NCBI RefSeq assembly: GCF_014646335.1
Contig: NZ_BMNG01000015.1
Location: forward strand, 124,001-188,000
Length of the DNA: 64,000 bases
Source: Streptomyces lasiicapitis
Lineage (GTDB): Bacteria > Actinomycetota > Actinomycetes > Streptomycetales > Streptomycetaceae
Direction: 5' to 3'
Within the stretch, counting starts at the first letter, position 1. Each line of letters opens with the position of its first letter. Positions 26,555 to 34,725 of this stretch are shown piece by piece. The position numbers were made by a program, and so were the translations under genes. The notes under the pieces are model-generated. The model was not told where the DNA came from. It saw only the letters and a program-made list of their open reading frames with translations, and did not search any database.

Positions 26555-27029
26555 AACACCCCATGATCAACGGCGGCCTCGGACGCCACCGAAGCCAGTA
26601 GTCGGGCCCCTCGACTCGGTAGCGAACGTCGACACCGGCAACGAACCGCAGCTCACACACGAGCCGACGGGCGCCGTCCGGCGCCAAGCGGTGCGGCGCC
26701 AACAGCAGCTCCAGCTCGTCATAGCGGGCGTCGACCCCGCCGTGGCCCGGATGGCTCTCCTGTCCGACCTCGCCCGCCTCACGGCGCTCATACCACCTGG
26801 CGTAGATCGCCCACTGCTCGCGCTCCAGCTCCGCCACCGCCTCGCTTGCGGGCCAGACCTGGTACTCATCGACTTCATGGCTGTGGTCGTAGACGTGCAT
26901 CTCGAAGTAGTGAGGCTTCCCGTCGATGTCAGCAAGGCCGGCCCACGGTCCGTCGTACCACTCCGACTCGGCGTACACACGCTCGAAGCCGTCCGCGATC
27001 AGCTGCTCTTCGCTCCAGATCTCAGCCAC
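26538..27029 (-). CDS. Hypothetical protein, C-terminus altered by IS701 insertion
   Basis: 163 residues: MAEIWSEEQLIADGFERVYA, WYDGPWAGLADIDGKPHYFE, then a charged ARWYERREAGE stretch. No family recognised. The last ~8 codons read into the transposase start, so the original C-terminus may be lost. ATG at 27029. Confidence 0.55.
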   Translation of the reverse strand: MAEIWSEEQLIADGFERVYAESEWYDGPWAGLADIDGKPHYFEMHVYDHSHEVDEYQVWPASEAVAELEREQWAIYARWYERREAGEVGQESHPGHGGVDARYDELELLLAPHRLAPDGARRLVCELRFVAGVDVRYRVEGPDYWLRWRPRPPLIMGCCVDNR

Positions 27030-27149
27030 GCAGGCAGGCTACTGGCGAGCAGTCTCCTTATCCATGATCACGATCTACGGCTGGAGTGTTAGGGACTGTC
27101 CGGCGCCCCAGTCCACTCGCGCGTCACGAAGGCCTGGGTGGACTCCGGC

Positions 27150-27430
27150 TGCCGCACCGCCGCCACCAATTCACGGCGCCCGCCTGGGCATGAACGTCCA
27201 GCAGGTCCAACGCCCGCCCGGGATCCGAGGGTTCAGGGTGATCGCGCGACGCCGGACCATCGAGCGGGGCATCGGCTGGCTCATGCACCACCGCAGACTC
27301 GCCCGCTATTGCGAGCGACACCTGCACCGCTCTGAGGTCACGATCCACCTCGCGATGATGGTCCTCAACATCCGTACCGGAACCAGGAGATCAGCGACAC
27401 ATAGAGCGCCCTCCACGCAGAGGTGATTCC
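27150..27430 (+). pseudogene. IS5-family transposase C-terminal fragment
   Basis: The plus strand encodes VQQVQRPPGIRGFRVIARRR, TIERGIGWLMHHRRLARYCE and a tail VTIHLAMMVLNI, the C-terminal third of an IS5-family DDE transposase (catalytic Glu in the ERxxGW motif). The rest of the element is missing. Confidence 0.55.
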
Positions 27431-27504
27431 TAGAGCCGACTGGCAGCCGCTACCCCCAGTTCAGCGACAGAGCCCAAGAAGTGAACCAGAGCCGCTCATC
27501 ACCC

Positions 27505-28734
27505 TCAGAGCCATTCGGGCAGCGTAAGCGCCGAGTGGGCCGGTCGTGCCGGCGCAGCGGGCATGGTGACCAGGTCGCGCAGCATCATGTTGCGTTGCTC
27601 CAGGGCCCGCACCGTGGTGGGGAAGAGCGTGGCCCCGCCGTTGTCGACCAGTGCCTGGTTCATGGTGACGAACTCGCGGACGTCGCGTTCGTAGGCGGCG
27701 AAGGCCGTGGTGTGGTCGCGATGCGTGGCCAGGGCGTGGGCGAGCATGTACGCGCCGGTCAGGGCGAGGCTTGAGCCTTGGCCGGTGAGGAACGACGGTG
27801 CGTACGCGGCGTCGCCGACGAGGGCGACGCGGCCGCTCGACCAGTGGGGCATGCGGATCTGAGCGGCCGTGTCGAAGAACAGGTCGTCCGCTTCGCGCAT
27901 GGCGTTGAGCATGTCGGGGACCTTCCATCCCGCGTCTGCGAAGACCGTGGCGACCAGGTCGCGTTGGGCGTCGGGGTCGCGGAGGGCGTCGGACGGCGGT
28001 TCGGGTTGGTGGAAGTTCAGGAAGGCGTGGAGCTCGTCGCTGTCGCCGACGGCGTAGAGGGCCGCGGCTTTCCCCGGGGTGTTCCACATCATGAGTTCGC
28101 GGGAGAGCCCGAAGGTGTTCGGCATCGTGAAGATGGCGAAGCAGTAGCCGAGGTAGCAGTGGAACTGTTCCTCGGGGCCGAACAGGGACTCCCGGGTGTG
28201 TGAGTGCATGCCGTCGGCGCCGATTACCAGGTCGAAAGTGCGCTGTTGGCCGCTGTGGAACGTAACGTCGACGACGCCTTGATCGGACTGGTCGAGGGTT
28301 TCTATCGAGTCGTCGAAGAGGAATTCCACGTCGTCGCGGACTATCTCGTACAGGGCCGTGGCCAGGTCCCCACGACGTACCTCGACGTCCTGGCCCTCGA
28401 CACTGCCGGCGACGGCGCTCGGGGCGACCGAGGCCACCTCGCTGCCATCGGCGTTGAGGAAGGTGCAGCGACGCGAGTCGATGTGCGCGTCGCGCAGTCG
28501 CGGCAGTATCCCCATCCGCCGGACCACCTCAATCGCCGTACCGCGTACGTCGATCGGGTAGCCGCCCCCGCGCAGCGCGCCTGCCTTCTCCACTACTGTG
28601 ACCGCGAATCCGGACCGGTGCAGCCAGTAGGCGAGGGCGGGGCCGGAGATGCTGGCGCCGGAAATCAGGACTTTGCGCTTCGCGGTAGTACGGACGTCCA
28701 TCGAAAGACCGGTAGTACCGGTAGTAGATGTCAT
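27505..28734 (-). CDS. FAD-dependent monooxygenase
   Basis: 409 residues, UbiH/phenol-hydroxylase-like group A flavoprotein monooxygenase. Rossmann FAD motif KVLISGASISGPALAYWLHR (residues about 21-40), FDLVIGADGMHSHTRESLFG (DG motif, about 165) and RVALVGDAAYAPSFLTGQGS (GD motif, about 295). Hydroxylates an aromatic or polyketide substrate with NAD(P)H and O2; some relatives inactivate antibiotics (TetX type). The ATG overlaps the stop of the MFS gene (ATGA), so the exporter and oxygenase are coupled, suggesting export plus modification of the same compound. Confidence 0.88.
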   Translation of the reverse strand: MTSTTGTTGLSMDVRTTAKRKVLISGASISGPALAYWLHRSGFAVTVVEKAGALRGGGYPIDVRGTAIEVVRRMGILPRLRDAHIDSRRCTFLNADGSEVASVAPSAVAGSVEGQDVEVRRGDLATALYEIVRDDVEFLFDDSIETLDQSDQGVVDVTFHSGQQRTFDLVIGADGMHSHTRESLFGPEEQFHCYLGYCFAIFTMPNTFGLSRELMMWNTPGKAAALYAVGDSDELHAFLNFHQPEPPSDALRDPDAQRDLVATVFADAGWKVPDMLNAMREADDLFFDTAAQIRMPHWSSGRVALVGDAAYAPSFLTGQGSSLALTGAYMLAHALATHRDHTTAFAAYERDVREFVTMNQALVDNGGATLFPTTVRALEQRNMMLRDLVTMPAAPARPAHSALTLPEWL

Positions 28735-30128
28735 GCCTGGGCTCCCTTTTCCTTCGTCATACGGACAACGAGCAGTGACAGTGCGGCGATCAGGCCGGCT
28801 GTGACGAAACCTGTGGTGAAGGCCGATTCGGTCGGCAGGCCCGTCGCCGGGTCGGCCCCGGCGTCGAGGATCGCGGCGCCGACCTGGGCGCCCAGGGCGA
28901 CACCGATCACGCGGGTCACCACAAGCAGGCTGGTGGCGATGCCGGTGTCCCTGGTCTCGACGGCGGTGGCCGCGCGAGTGAGCAACGCCGTGGCAGCGAC
29001 GCCCGCGGCGATCGCGGTGAGCACCTTCGCGAGGACCAGCTGCCATTCCGCGGAGTGCATCGACGCCAGGGCGATCGTCGTGGCCGTCGTGACGACGGCG
29101 CCCACGACGAGCACGGTACGCAGACCGAGACGCCGCGCCGCGACCCCGCCGACCGAGTCGCTGACCGCCCCGGCGATGGCACCGGGCAGCAGGAACAGCC
29201 CGATGTCGGTGGTGCTGAGCCCGAAGCCGTGCCCGTCGGCCGGCAACGCGAACAGCTGCGGGAGCAAGAAGGCCACCATCCCGAAACTGGCGGTGATGAC
29301 CAGGGTGAGCACGCATGAATGCCACATGGCGGGCTTCGCCAGCATGCGCAGATCGACCATCGGCGAGACCGCCCGGCGCTCGACGACGACCCATCCGGTC
29401 GCGAGCGCGACCACGACCACCGCGACGGCACCGACCCCGAAGGGCGGCAGGCCGTCGCCCGTCACCCGCACGAACCCGATCATGAACGCGAGCAACGTGC
29501 CGCTCAGCAGCACCATGCCAGGCCAGTCGATCCTGCTGTCCGACTGGATCGGCGGATCATGCGGCATCAGCCGCATCACGACCAACGTCGTCGCGATGAT
29601 CGCGATCGTCGGCAGCCCGAACATCCAATGCCAGGACAGCCCTTCCGCGAGCGGCCCGGCGAACAGCGTTCCCACCATGCCGCCACCCGTGAACAGCGCC
29701 ATGACCAGGCCGAGCGCCACCTGTGACTCTCGTGCGGGGAGGTGTTTGCGCACCAGGATGAAGGAGAGGGGCAGTGCGCCCACCATGACGCCCTGCAACA
29801 CCTGCCCCAGCAACAGCACCGGCAGGTTCGGCGCCAGGGCGGCCAACAGACCACCGGCCGAGACCACGGCCATCAGCCAGACAAGGACCCGCTTACCGCC
29901 GTAGCGGTCGCCGAGCTTGCCCGCCACGGGTGCGATGACCGCGCCCGTGACGAGTAACGTGTTGCCGATCAACGCCCCTTCGGACGGACTGACCCCCAGC
30001 TCACGTTGCAGCAGCGGGAGCGCGGGCTCCACCACTGACTGCAAGGTGCCGAGGGCCAGCGCCAGGATGCCGAGGGCACCGATCGACAGCCTCCCGATAC
30101 GGACCGGAGCAACCACAACTGCGGACAT
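28731..30128 (-). CDS. MFS exporter, DHA2-like
   Basis: 465 residues with ~13-14 TM helices. Motif A: GKLGDRYGGKRVLVWL (about residue 65); TM4-5 with GQVLQGVMVGALPLSFILVR. Start 30128 has an AGAGGG site 9 nt upstream; ATG 30146 in the same frame is an alternative. Just upstream is an inverted repeat with arms CGTTGGA (30147-30153) and TCCAACG (30164-30170), then the 107-nt conserved leader copy B. Cotranscribed with the FAD monooxygenase. Confidence 0.85.
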   Translation of the reverse strand: MSAVVVAPVRIGRLSIGALGILALALGTLQSVVEPALPLLQRELGVSPSEGALIGNTLLVTGAVIAPVAGKLGDRYGGKRVLVWLMAVVSAGGLLAALAPNLPVLLLGQVLQGVMVGALPLSFILVRKHLPARESQVALGLVMALFTGGGMVGTLFAGPLAEGLSWHWMFGLPTIAIIATTLVVMRLMPHDPPIQSDSRIDWPGMVLLSGTLLAFMIGFVRVTGDGLPPFGVGAVAVVVVALATGWVVVERRAVSPMVDLRMLAKPAMWHSCVLTLVITASFGMVAFLLPQLFALPADGHGFGLSTTDIGLFLLPGAIAGAVSDSVGGVAARRLGLRTVLVVGAVVTTATTIALASMHSAEWQLVLAKVLTAIAAGVAATALLTRAATAVETRDTGIATSLLVVTRVIGVALGAQVGAAILDAGADPATGLPTESAFTTGFVTAGLIAALSLLVVRMTKEKGAQA

Positions 30129-30160
30129 GGACGCCGCCCTCTTCATCGTTGGATTCAGGT

Positions 30161-30267
30161 GCCTCCAACGCTTCCCTGTGGCGTCCCGCCGGGCATCGTT
30201 CCCCGCCGCCGTCTTCGCCTGGTGCGCCCGGACCAGCCGCTCCCATGTCCTGGTGCCTGCGCACCAC
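30161..30267 (-). promoter_or_regulatory. 107-nt conserved leader element, copy B (upstream of MFS exporter)
   Basis: Partner of the sequence at 18763-18869 (93 of 107 positions identical, no gaps). In this copy the first hairpin is perfect (TGGTGC-GCAG-GCACCA); in copy A the same arms keep most pairs. The element ends 14 nt before ATG 30146 and 32 nt before ATG 30128, and its 3' part overlaps the CGTTGGA/TCCAACG inverted repeat that could sequester or release the start region. Same gene type downstream (exporter), different protein family. Confidence 0.65.
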
Positions 30268-30320
30268 AGGCCGGGCAAATGCGGTTCACCCGTCGCCCCG
30301 GGTCTCCGTAGCCTGCGGGC

Positions 30321-30779
30321 ATGAACATCCCGCACCGAGCCCTCACCGCCGCCGACCAGGAACTCATCGACCTCGCCCGCGCCGTCGTCGACGCGAACAC
30401 CGACGGTGAGGACGGCATCCACACCGTGGGCGCCGCGGTCCGTGCCGCCGACGGCAGCACGCACATCGGCATCAACGTCTACCACTTCACCGGCGGCCCC
30501 TGCGCCGAGCTGGTCGCGCTGGGCAACGCACGCGCCTCCGGCGCCCACCGGCTCACCACCATCGTCGCCGTGGGAAACAGGGGCCGGGGCGTCATCGGCC
30601 CCTGCGGCAAGGACCGCCAGGTGCTCCTCGACTACCACCCGGAGATCCGCGTCATCCTTCCCACGGCGCACGGCATCGCCGGCGTCCCCATCAAGGACCT
30701 GATGCCGTACGCCACCGCATGGAGCCCCGACGGCGGATCGACGGCGTACGGAGACGACGCGTCGTCGGCCAGGACCTAG
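30321..30779 (+). CDS. Cytidine deaminase-like protein with altered zinc ligand
   Basis: 152 residues of the CDA fold: TVGAAVRAADGSTHIGINVY, then GGPCAELVALGNA (first zinc Cys and catalytic Glu, about residue 62), then GPCGKDRQVLLDYHPEIRVI (about residue 95). The second motif is PCGKD rather than PCxxC, so the third zinc ligand is Asp in place of Cys. The substrate may be cytidine, a nucleoside analogue or blasticidin-like. The start region holds TAGCCT about 8 nt before the ATG, consistent with a leaderless mRNA. Its stop lies in a 24-bp tandem repeat. Confidence 0.8.
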   Translation: MNIPHRALTAADQELIDLARAVVDANTDGEDGIHTVGAAVRAADGSTHIGINVYHFTGGPCAELVALGNARASGAHRLTTIVAVGNRGRGVIGPCGKDRQVLLDYHPEIRVILPTAHGIAGVPIKDLMPYATAWSPDGGSTAYGDDASSART

Positions 30780-30814
30780 ACCTTCAGATCGGCCAGGATC
30801 TAGACCTTCAGATC
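30767..30814. repeat. 24-bp tandem repeat between convergent genes
   Basis: Two adjacent copies (30767-30790, 30791-30814) differ at one base. Each copy supplies a stop codon: the TAG of the deaminase gene on plus and the TAG of the GNAT gene on minus. Confidence 0.9.
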
Positions 30815-31321
30815 CGTACGGAGCACGGAGAAGATCACCGAATCACGCCACTGCCCGCCGAGCCACACCGCGGAGCGCAGCACGCCCTCCCTGACGAAAC
30901 CCGCCTTCTCCAAGGCACGCTGCTCGGCGAGGTTGGCGCAGTCCGTCCAGGCCTGGATCCGTTCGGCCCTGGTGTGGTCGAAGAGGTACTCCGCCAGCAG
31001 CCGCTGGGCTCGGGTGCCTGTGCCGCGGCCGCGCGCGGCGGGCACCAGGCCGATCGCCAGACTCCAGCCGGTGAAGGCGTCGGGCCCCCAACCGCCCGGG
31101 AACCACTTGACCCGGCCCACCGTCACACCGCCCTCGGCGACCGCGAGCGTCCCGCCGTCCTGACTGAGCAAGCCGTTCTCCGCGAAGCGGCGGCGCAGGT
31201 CGGCCGTCGACTGGTAGCCGAACCACGCGTGGGTGCCGACCCCCTCCGGACCGCTGAACTCCCGCTCGAACAGGTCGAGATCGTCGGCGGTGACGGGGCG
31301 CAGTGTGACCTTCTCCGGCAC
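30800..31321 (-). CDS. GNAT-family N-acetyltransferase
   Basis: 173 residues, RimJ/RimL-like GNAT: VTLRPVTADDLDLFEREFSG at the N-terminus, acetyl-CoA motif A LVPAARGRGTGTRAQRLLAE (about residue 95) and RALEKAGFVREGVLRSAVWL near the end. The GTG at 31321 is preceded by AAGGAG with a 7-nt spacer. The acceptor is unknown (protein N-termini, amino acids or an antibiotic). Confidence 0.88.
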   Translation of the reverse strand: MPEKVTLRPVTADDLDLFEREFSGPEGVGTHAWFGYQSTADLRRRFAENGLLSQDGGTLAVAEGGVTVGRVKWFPGGWGPDAFTGWSLAIGLVPAARGRGTGTRAQRLLAEYLFDHTRAERIQAWTDCANLAEQRALEKAGFVREGVLRSAVWLGGQWRDSVIFSVLRTDLKV

Positions 31322-31529
31322 GGAACGGCTCCTTGTCCTCTGGGCCACACGGTTCGACTTCGGATGGCCATTGCGGGCGGGCGACGACTTCTGACGTCGC
31401 CACACACCGAGACACGCGCCGACGAGCCGCCGGTTGCGTACGTCCCCGAAAGATCCGCAGGACTGGCCCGCCCTGAGTCCGCCGGACTTGCCCGCCCCGC
31501 TCAGAGCCCGCGTCCGCCCTCAGCCGTGG

Positions 31530-31880
31530 TCACGTGGTGGCCGACCGCGGTTCCCGCGTCCGGACCCTGCGGGCGAGCCGGCCGAGGAGCACGGCGTTGA
31601 ACAGGCCGGCCAACGCCGTGCCGACCGCGAAGATCGACGGGCTCAGCCACGTCAGCGAGGAGTACTCCGCGGGCACCGACGCCAGGAAGGCGAGGACGCC
31701 GAGCGGTGCCGTGGCAAGGAACGGGTAGAACCCGGCGAGCCCGGGGTCCGGCCCCACGTACCAGGCGCCCAGGTAGAACCCCAGCGACGCCGCGACCACG
31801 CCGAGATACGCACGCGCGAGCCAGGTGTCCGTGGCGAGCGCGAGCAAGGCGTGCAGGCGCGGGCGGGAGGCATTCGTCAT
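31530..31880 (-). CDS. SCO4225-like small integral membrane protein
   Basis: 116 residues with about three TM helices (ARAYLGVVAASLGFYLGAWY, GFYPFLATAPLGVLAFLASV, IFAVGTALAGLFNAVLLGRL) and a basic C-terminus. It resembles the SCO4225 family of small Streptomyces membrane proteins by memory; role unknown. ATG at 31880 after a GGAA site. It is the last gene before the prophage boundary. Confidence 0.6.
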   Translation of the reverse strand: MTNASRPRLHALLALATDTWLARAYLGVVAASLGFYLGAWYVGPDPGLAGFYPFLATAPLGVLAFLASVPAEYSSLTWLSPSIFAVGTALAGLFNAVLLGRLARRVRTREPRSATT

Positions 31881-31996
31881 CGCGGGTTCCTTCGGGTCGG
31901 TCCAGATGGTGATCTCCACTGTGGGCCGGTGGGGGAGCTCAGGCCTGAGTACGGGTACTCATCGTGGACGACGCGGGTGCCGTCGCTGTCGACGTT

Positions 31997-32045
31997 GAGC
32001 GGACTTTTAATCCATTGGTTGTGGGTTCGAGTCCCACACGGTCTA
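31997..32045 (+). other. tRNA-Lys-like 3' fragment, probable prophage attachment site
   Basis: The plus strand shows an anticodon arm GGACTTTTAATCC (anticodon TTT), a T-arm GTGGGTTCGAGTCCCAC with perfect stem and a 3' acceptor strand ACGGTCTA, but no 5' acceptor, no D-arm and no encoded CCA. It is the 3' ~49 nt of a tRNA gene, the classic att core of tyrosine-integrase phages, immediately beside the integrase remnant. The 14-mer GGTTCGAGTCCCAC (32024-32037) recurs at 44422-44435. Confidence 0.7.
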
Positions 32046-32059
32046 CGGAAGAGCGCAGC

Positions 32060-32738
32060 TTCAGAATCGCTCTGACCTGCGCGTACGAGGGCCCGGCGGG
32101 GGACTCTCGGCCGGGTTGCCCCGCCCGCCCCGACTCTCTGCCCCGCGTGCGTGCCCGATGCGTGCCCCTCGGCGCCGGTGCGCTTCCGGGGGACGAGGCT
32201 CGCGGACCTCTCGGCAAGCTCCTGGCTCAACTCGGTGAACAGGCTCGTGTACGTGTCTCCGGTGAGCTTGATCGTGGAGTGCCGCAGAACTGCCTTCACG
32301 TAGAAGATGTCGCGGCTGGCGTCGTAGGCGAGAGATGCCGCGACATGGCGCAGATCACGGAGATTGATCGGCGGCAGGTCGGTGCGGGCGAGGATGCGGC
32401 GGAACGCGTCGGACAGCTTCTCGGGGTGCAGCCACGACCCGTCTGCATCGGTGAGCACCTTCCCGGTGTCGTGCCACACCTTGCCCGCAGCGAGGCGGGC
32501 CCGGCGCTGTTCCTCCTGGCGCGCTCGGCGCCGCCGCAGGACGGCCGCGGTCTCGCTGTTCCAGCGAGATGGTGTCCGCGCTTCCCTCCGTCTTGGGGGC
32601 GCTCTCGTAGGGCTCCCACCCGTCGACAACGATCTCGATCGTCGGCGTGATGGTGGCGGCGTCGAGGTCGACTTCGGCCCAGGGCTGCCCGACCGCTTCG
32701 CCGCGCCGCAGCCCTCGGTGCCCCAGGAGGTGAAACGC
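32060..32738 (-). pseudogene. int: Tyrosine integrase remnant (prophage)
   Basis: The C-terminal half of a phage tyrosine recombinase. AFHLLGHRGLRRGEAVGQPW carries the first catalytic Arg, followed by DGWEPYESAPKTEGSADTIS. A one-base insertion near 32570 shifts the frame. It continues GKVLTDADGSWLHPEKLSDA, then NLRDLRHVAASLAYDASRDI (an H-x-x-R-like region), VLRHSTIKLTGDTYTSLF with the nucleophile Tyr. The N-terminal ~180 residues are missing and replaced by the holin gene, so it is inactive. It abuts the tRNA-like att site. Confidence 0.85.
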
Positions 32739-32890
32739 CGCGTGATGGCGGCGGCGACTGCGAGCGCGACGCCGACTCCGGCCGCGGTCTGCGGGATGCC
32801 CGCGGCCTCGATGATGAGCGGGAGTCCGGCGGCGAGGGCGAGCACGTTCTGCACCACCGTGCGGATGGTGCGGCGGGTTGCGTCGGTCAT
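32738..32890 (-). pseudogene. Prophage holin-like protein, C-terminally truncated
   Basis: ATG at 32890 starts MTDATRRTIRTVVQNVLALA then AGLPLIIEAAGIPQTAAGVG, two short helices typical of actinophage holins next to the endolysin. After ~51 codons (near 32738) the sequence becomes integrase, so a deletion joined the two genes. The frame runs on but is no longer holin. Confidence 0.6.
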
Positions 32891-32969
32891 GGGAGTACCT
32901 CGTTTCGTAGAGAGGGAGGGGGAGCGGGCCGGTTGCAGTGGGCCGGCGATCCGTCGGGCGATGGCGGGG

Positions 32970-33760
32970 TCAGACGTTGGGGACCTTGAGGGCGGCCCAC
33001 TGACGCGGGCCGGGCCACCCGTCGCAGTGCTGCGGGTCGTCGCCGAGCTTGCGCTGCCACTTGCGGGAGCTGGCGCGGTCGGCGTCGCTCCACTGCGGTC
33101 CGGGGCCCTCGGCATAGGCCGAGCAGCCCTCGGCGACCAGGCGGCGACCCATGGCCGTGACGATCGGCGAGCGCGGCGCGGTCTTGAACCATGCGGCTCC
33201 CGGGAACGGCTCGAACTGCCGCGGGGGCTCGGGCTTGCTGCTGCCAGGACGCGGGGCGCCCTGCTTGACCCACGCGTACAGAGGTCCGCCGGGGCGCGCG
33301 GTCGGGTATCCGTCGCGGTGCCCTCGGATCTCTCGTCCAGCATCGCCGCTGGAGCGCAGCCACTCGATGGCGTCGCGCAGTCCAGCGAGCTGGGCGTCGG
33401 GCGGGGTGGTCAGTCCGGAGTTGCCGAGCATGGCGCACACCGCGTAGTGCCGGATGTTCAGCGTGGCGTTGCCGTTGGCGCCGGTCTGTTTATGAGCGCC
33501 GCGGCCCTCGTACACGTAGCCGTGCGGACAGACGACGGCGTTGTACGCGATGTCGCTGTAGTTCTCCCGGGGGTTGGCGAGGTGGCTGGCTGAAGGGCGC
33601 GGACGCGGCCGGCGCACTTGCTGTGGTTCTCCGGGCGGGCGAGGGATGCGGGTATGGCCGTCCCCTCATAGTGGATCTTTACGCCGCGGGTGCTGCGTAT
33701 GTAGGTGAGTTGGTAGCGGGAGGGGCGGGCGCGCCAATGGGCGCGGGTAACGAACTTCAG
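32970..33760 (-). pseudogene. Prophage endolysin (amidase/PGRP) with frameshift
   Basis: N-terminal amidase: KFVTRAHWRARPSRYQLTYI and GVKIHYEGTAIP (zinc His). After a one-base loss near 33587 the second frame continues ASHLANPRENYSDIAYNAVV, GYVYEGRG and GHRDGYPTARPGG. The normal zinc Cys in TxCPG is Arg here. The C-terminus is a peptidoglycan-binding-like domain (WSDADRASSRKWQRKLGDD...WAALKVPNV). The probable start is CTG at 33760, 5 nt after AGGAG. Doubly inactivated. Confidence 0.75.
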
Positions 33761-33966
33761 GACTGCTCCTGGGTATGAGAAAGGCCCTGGCTGACAGGGC
33801 ACAGGGCATACGGGGGCGAGACCGGGTGGAACGGGAGAATCCGGATGCGTAGAGCATGTGGTGAGAGAGGGGTGACAGCCGGATTTGTCAGTTATGGCTG
33901 GACTTCAGGTGCAGACCAGCGGATACAGTGCCTCAATCGTTGATCAATTTTGGGGGGGGGGAACCC

Positions 33967-34458
33967 ATGAAGAAATCGCGCTTGCTCAGCATTGCCGCAG
34001 TCTCCGCACTGGCTCTGGTGCCAGTAATTGGCTTGCCCGGGACGGCTTCCGCCAGGGTGGGGCAGAGCAGATGCACGTCACACCAGCAGCTTGAGGTTGA
34101 TACCTCCTGGGCCAATACTGACTTCCGCATCATGCTGTGCGCTCAGGACGACAGCCCGACCGGAGCGGTTCGCGCTGTCGCGGACATCTGGTGGACCGAC
34201 GGCGGCAGTAACAAGTTCAACAACGTCGATCTCCATCTGCGGACGGAGAAGAATGACGTCAACAAGAAGGGCGCTGTATGTGACCTCACGGCTGAGGTCA
34301 ACAAGCACGGTGCTAGTTCCACGCTGTGCCAGGTGGCATGGCTTCATGGAATTTCCTCGGCTGGAGTCACTGCCGATGCCACGCTCATCTACGACATAAA
34401 GGACGATGGCGTGGGCGAGAAGCGATGGGACCTCGGCGGAAGTCCTGCGCTGCGGTAA
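33967..34458 (+). CDS. Secreted protein of unknown function in the prophage
   Basis: 163 residues with a Sec signal peptide (MKKSRLLSIAAVSALALVPV, cleavage near TASA-RV about residue 30) and four Cys in the mature part. It lies on the strand opposite to the phage genes with its own terminator, so it looks like a lysogenic-conversion cargo gene. A G-run precedes the ATG as the only purine-rich site. Lower GC (AAGAAG, GATGTC) than neighbours. No family recognised. Confidence 0.6.
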   Translation: MKKSRLLSIAAVSALALVPVIGLPGTASARVGQSRCTSHQQLEVDTSWANTDFRIMLCAQDDSPTGAVRAVADIWWTDGGSNKFNNVDLHLRTEKNDVNKKGAVCDLTAEVNKHGASSTLCQVAWLHGISSAGVTADATLIYDIKDDGVGEKRWDLGGSPALR

Positions 34459-34477
34459 GAACTTGGTGGGTGGACAA

Positions 34478-34515
34478 GCGGTGCTCTGCTTCCCAGGTAG
34501 GAAGCAGAGCACCGC
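34478..34515 (+). terminator. Rho-independent terminator, 16-bp perfect stem
   Basis: GCGGTGCTCTGCTTCC (34478-34493) pairs with GGAAGCAGAGCACCGC (34500-34515), loop caggta, followed by a T-rich tail TGCGTTTCTT. It directly follows the secreted-protein gene. Confidence 0.9.
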
Positions 34516-34725
34516 TGCGTTTCTTGGGGAGTGGCCCTCCTCCGCCCTGTTTCGTCGTCCCACACAAAGCGCGCCGTGCCGTCGTGCCCGCGGATTGCTT
34601 CGGCGTCCTCCAGGCGCCCCCAGAAGACGATGCTGGGGCGGTCGCCGCGCAAACACCTGCAGCGGCTTGACACAGGGCATTGAGGCGCCCCGGCGCGGTG
34701 CGCGGGGGCCTGCGGAGTGGCGGGG

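Noticed and set aside
31939..32217. Peptide containing GLEPTTNGLKV next to the integrase
   Set aside because: This peptide is a well-known artefact of reading through tRNA 3' ends, and here supports the tRNA fragment rather than a gene.
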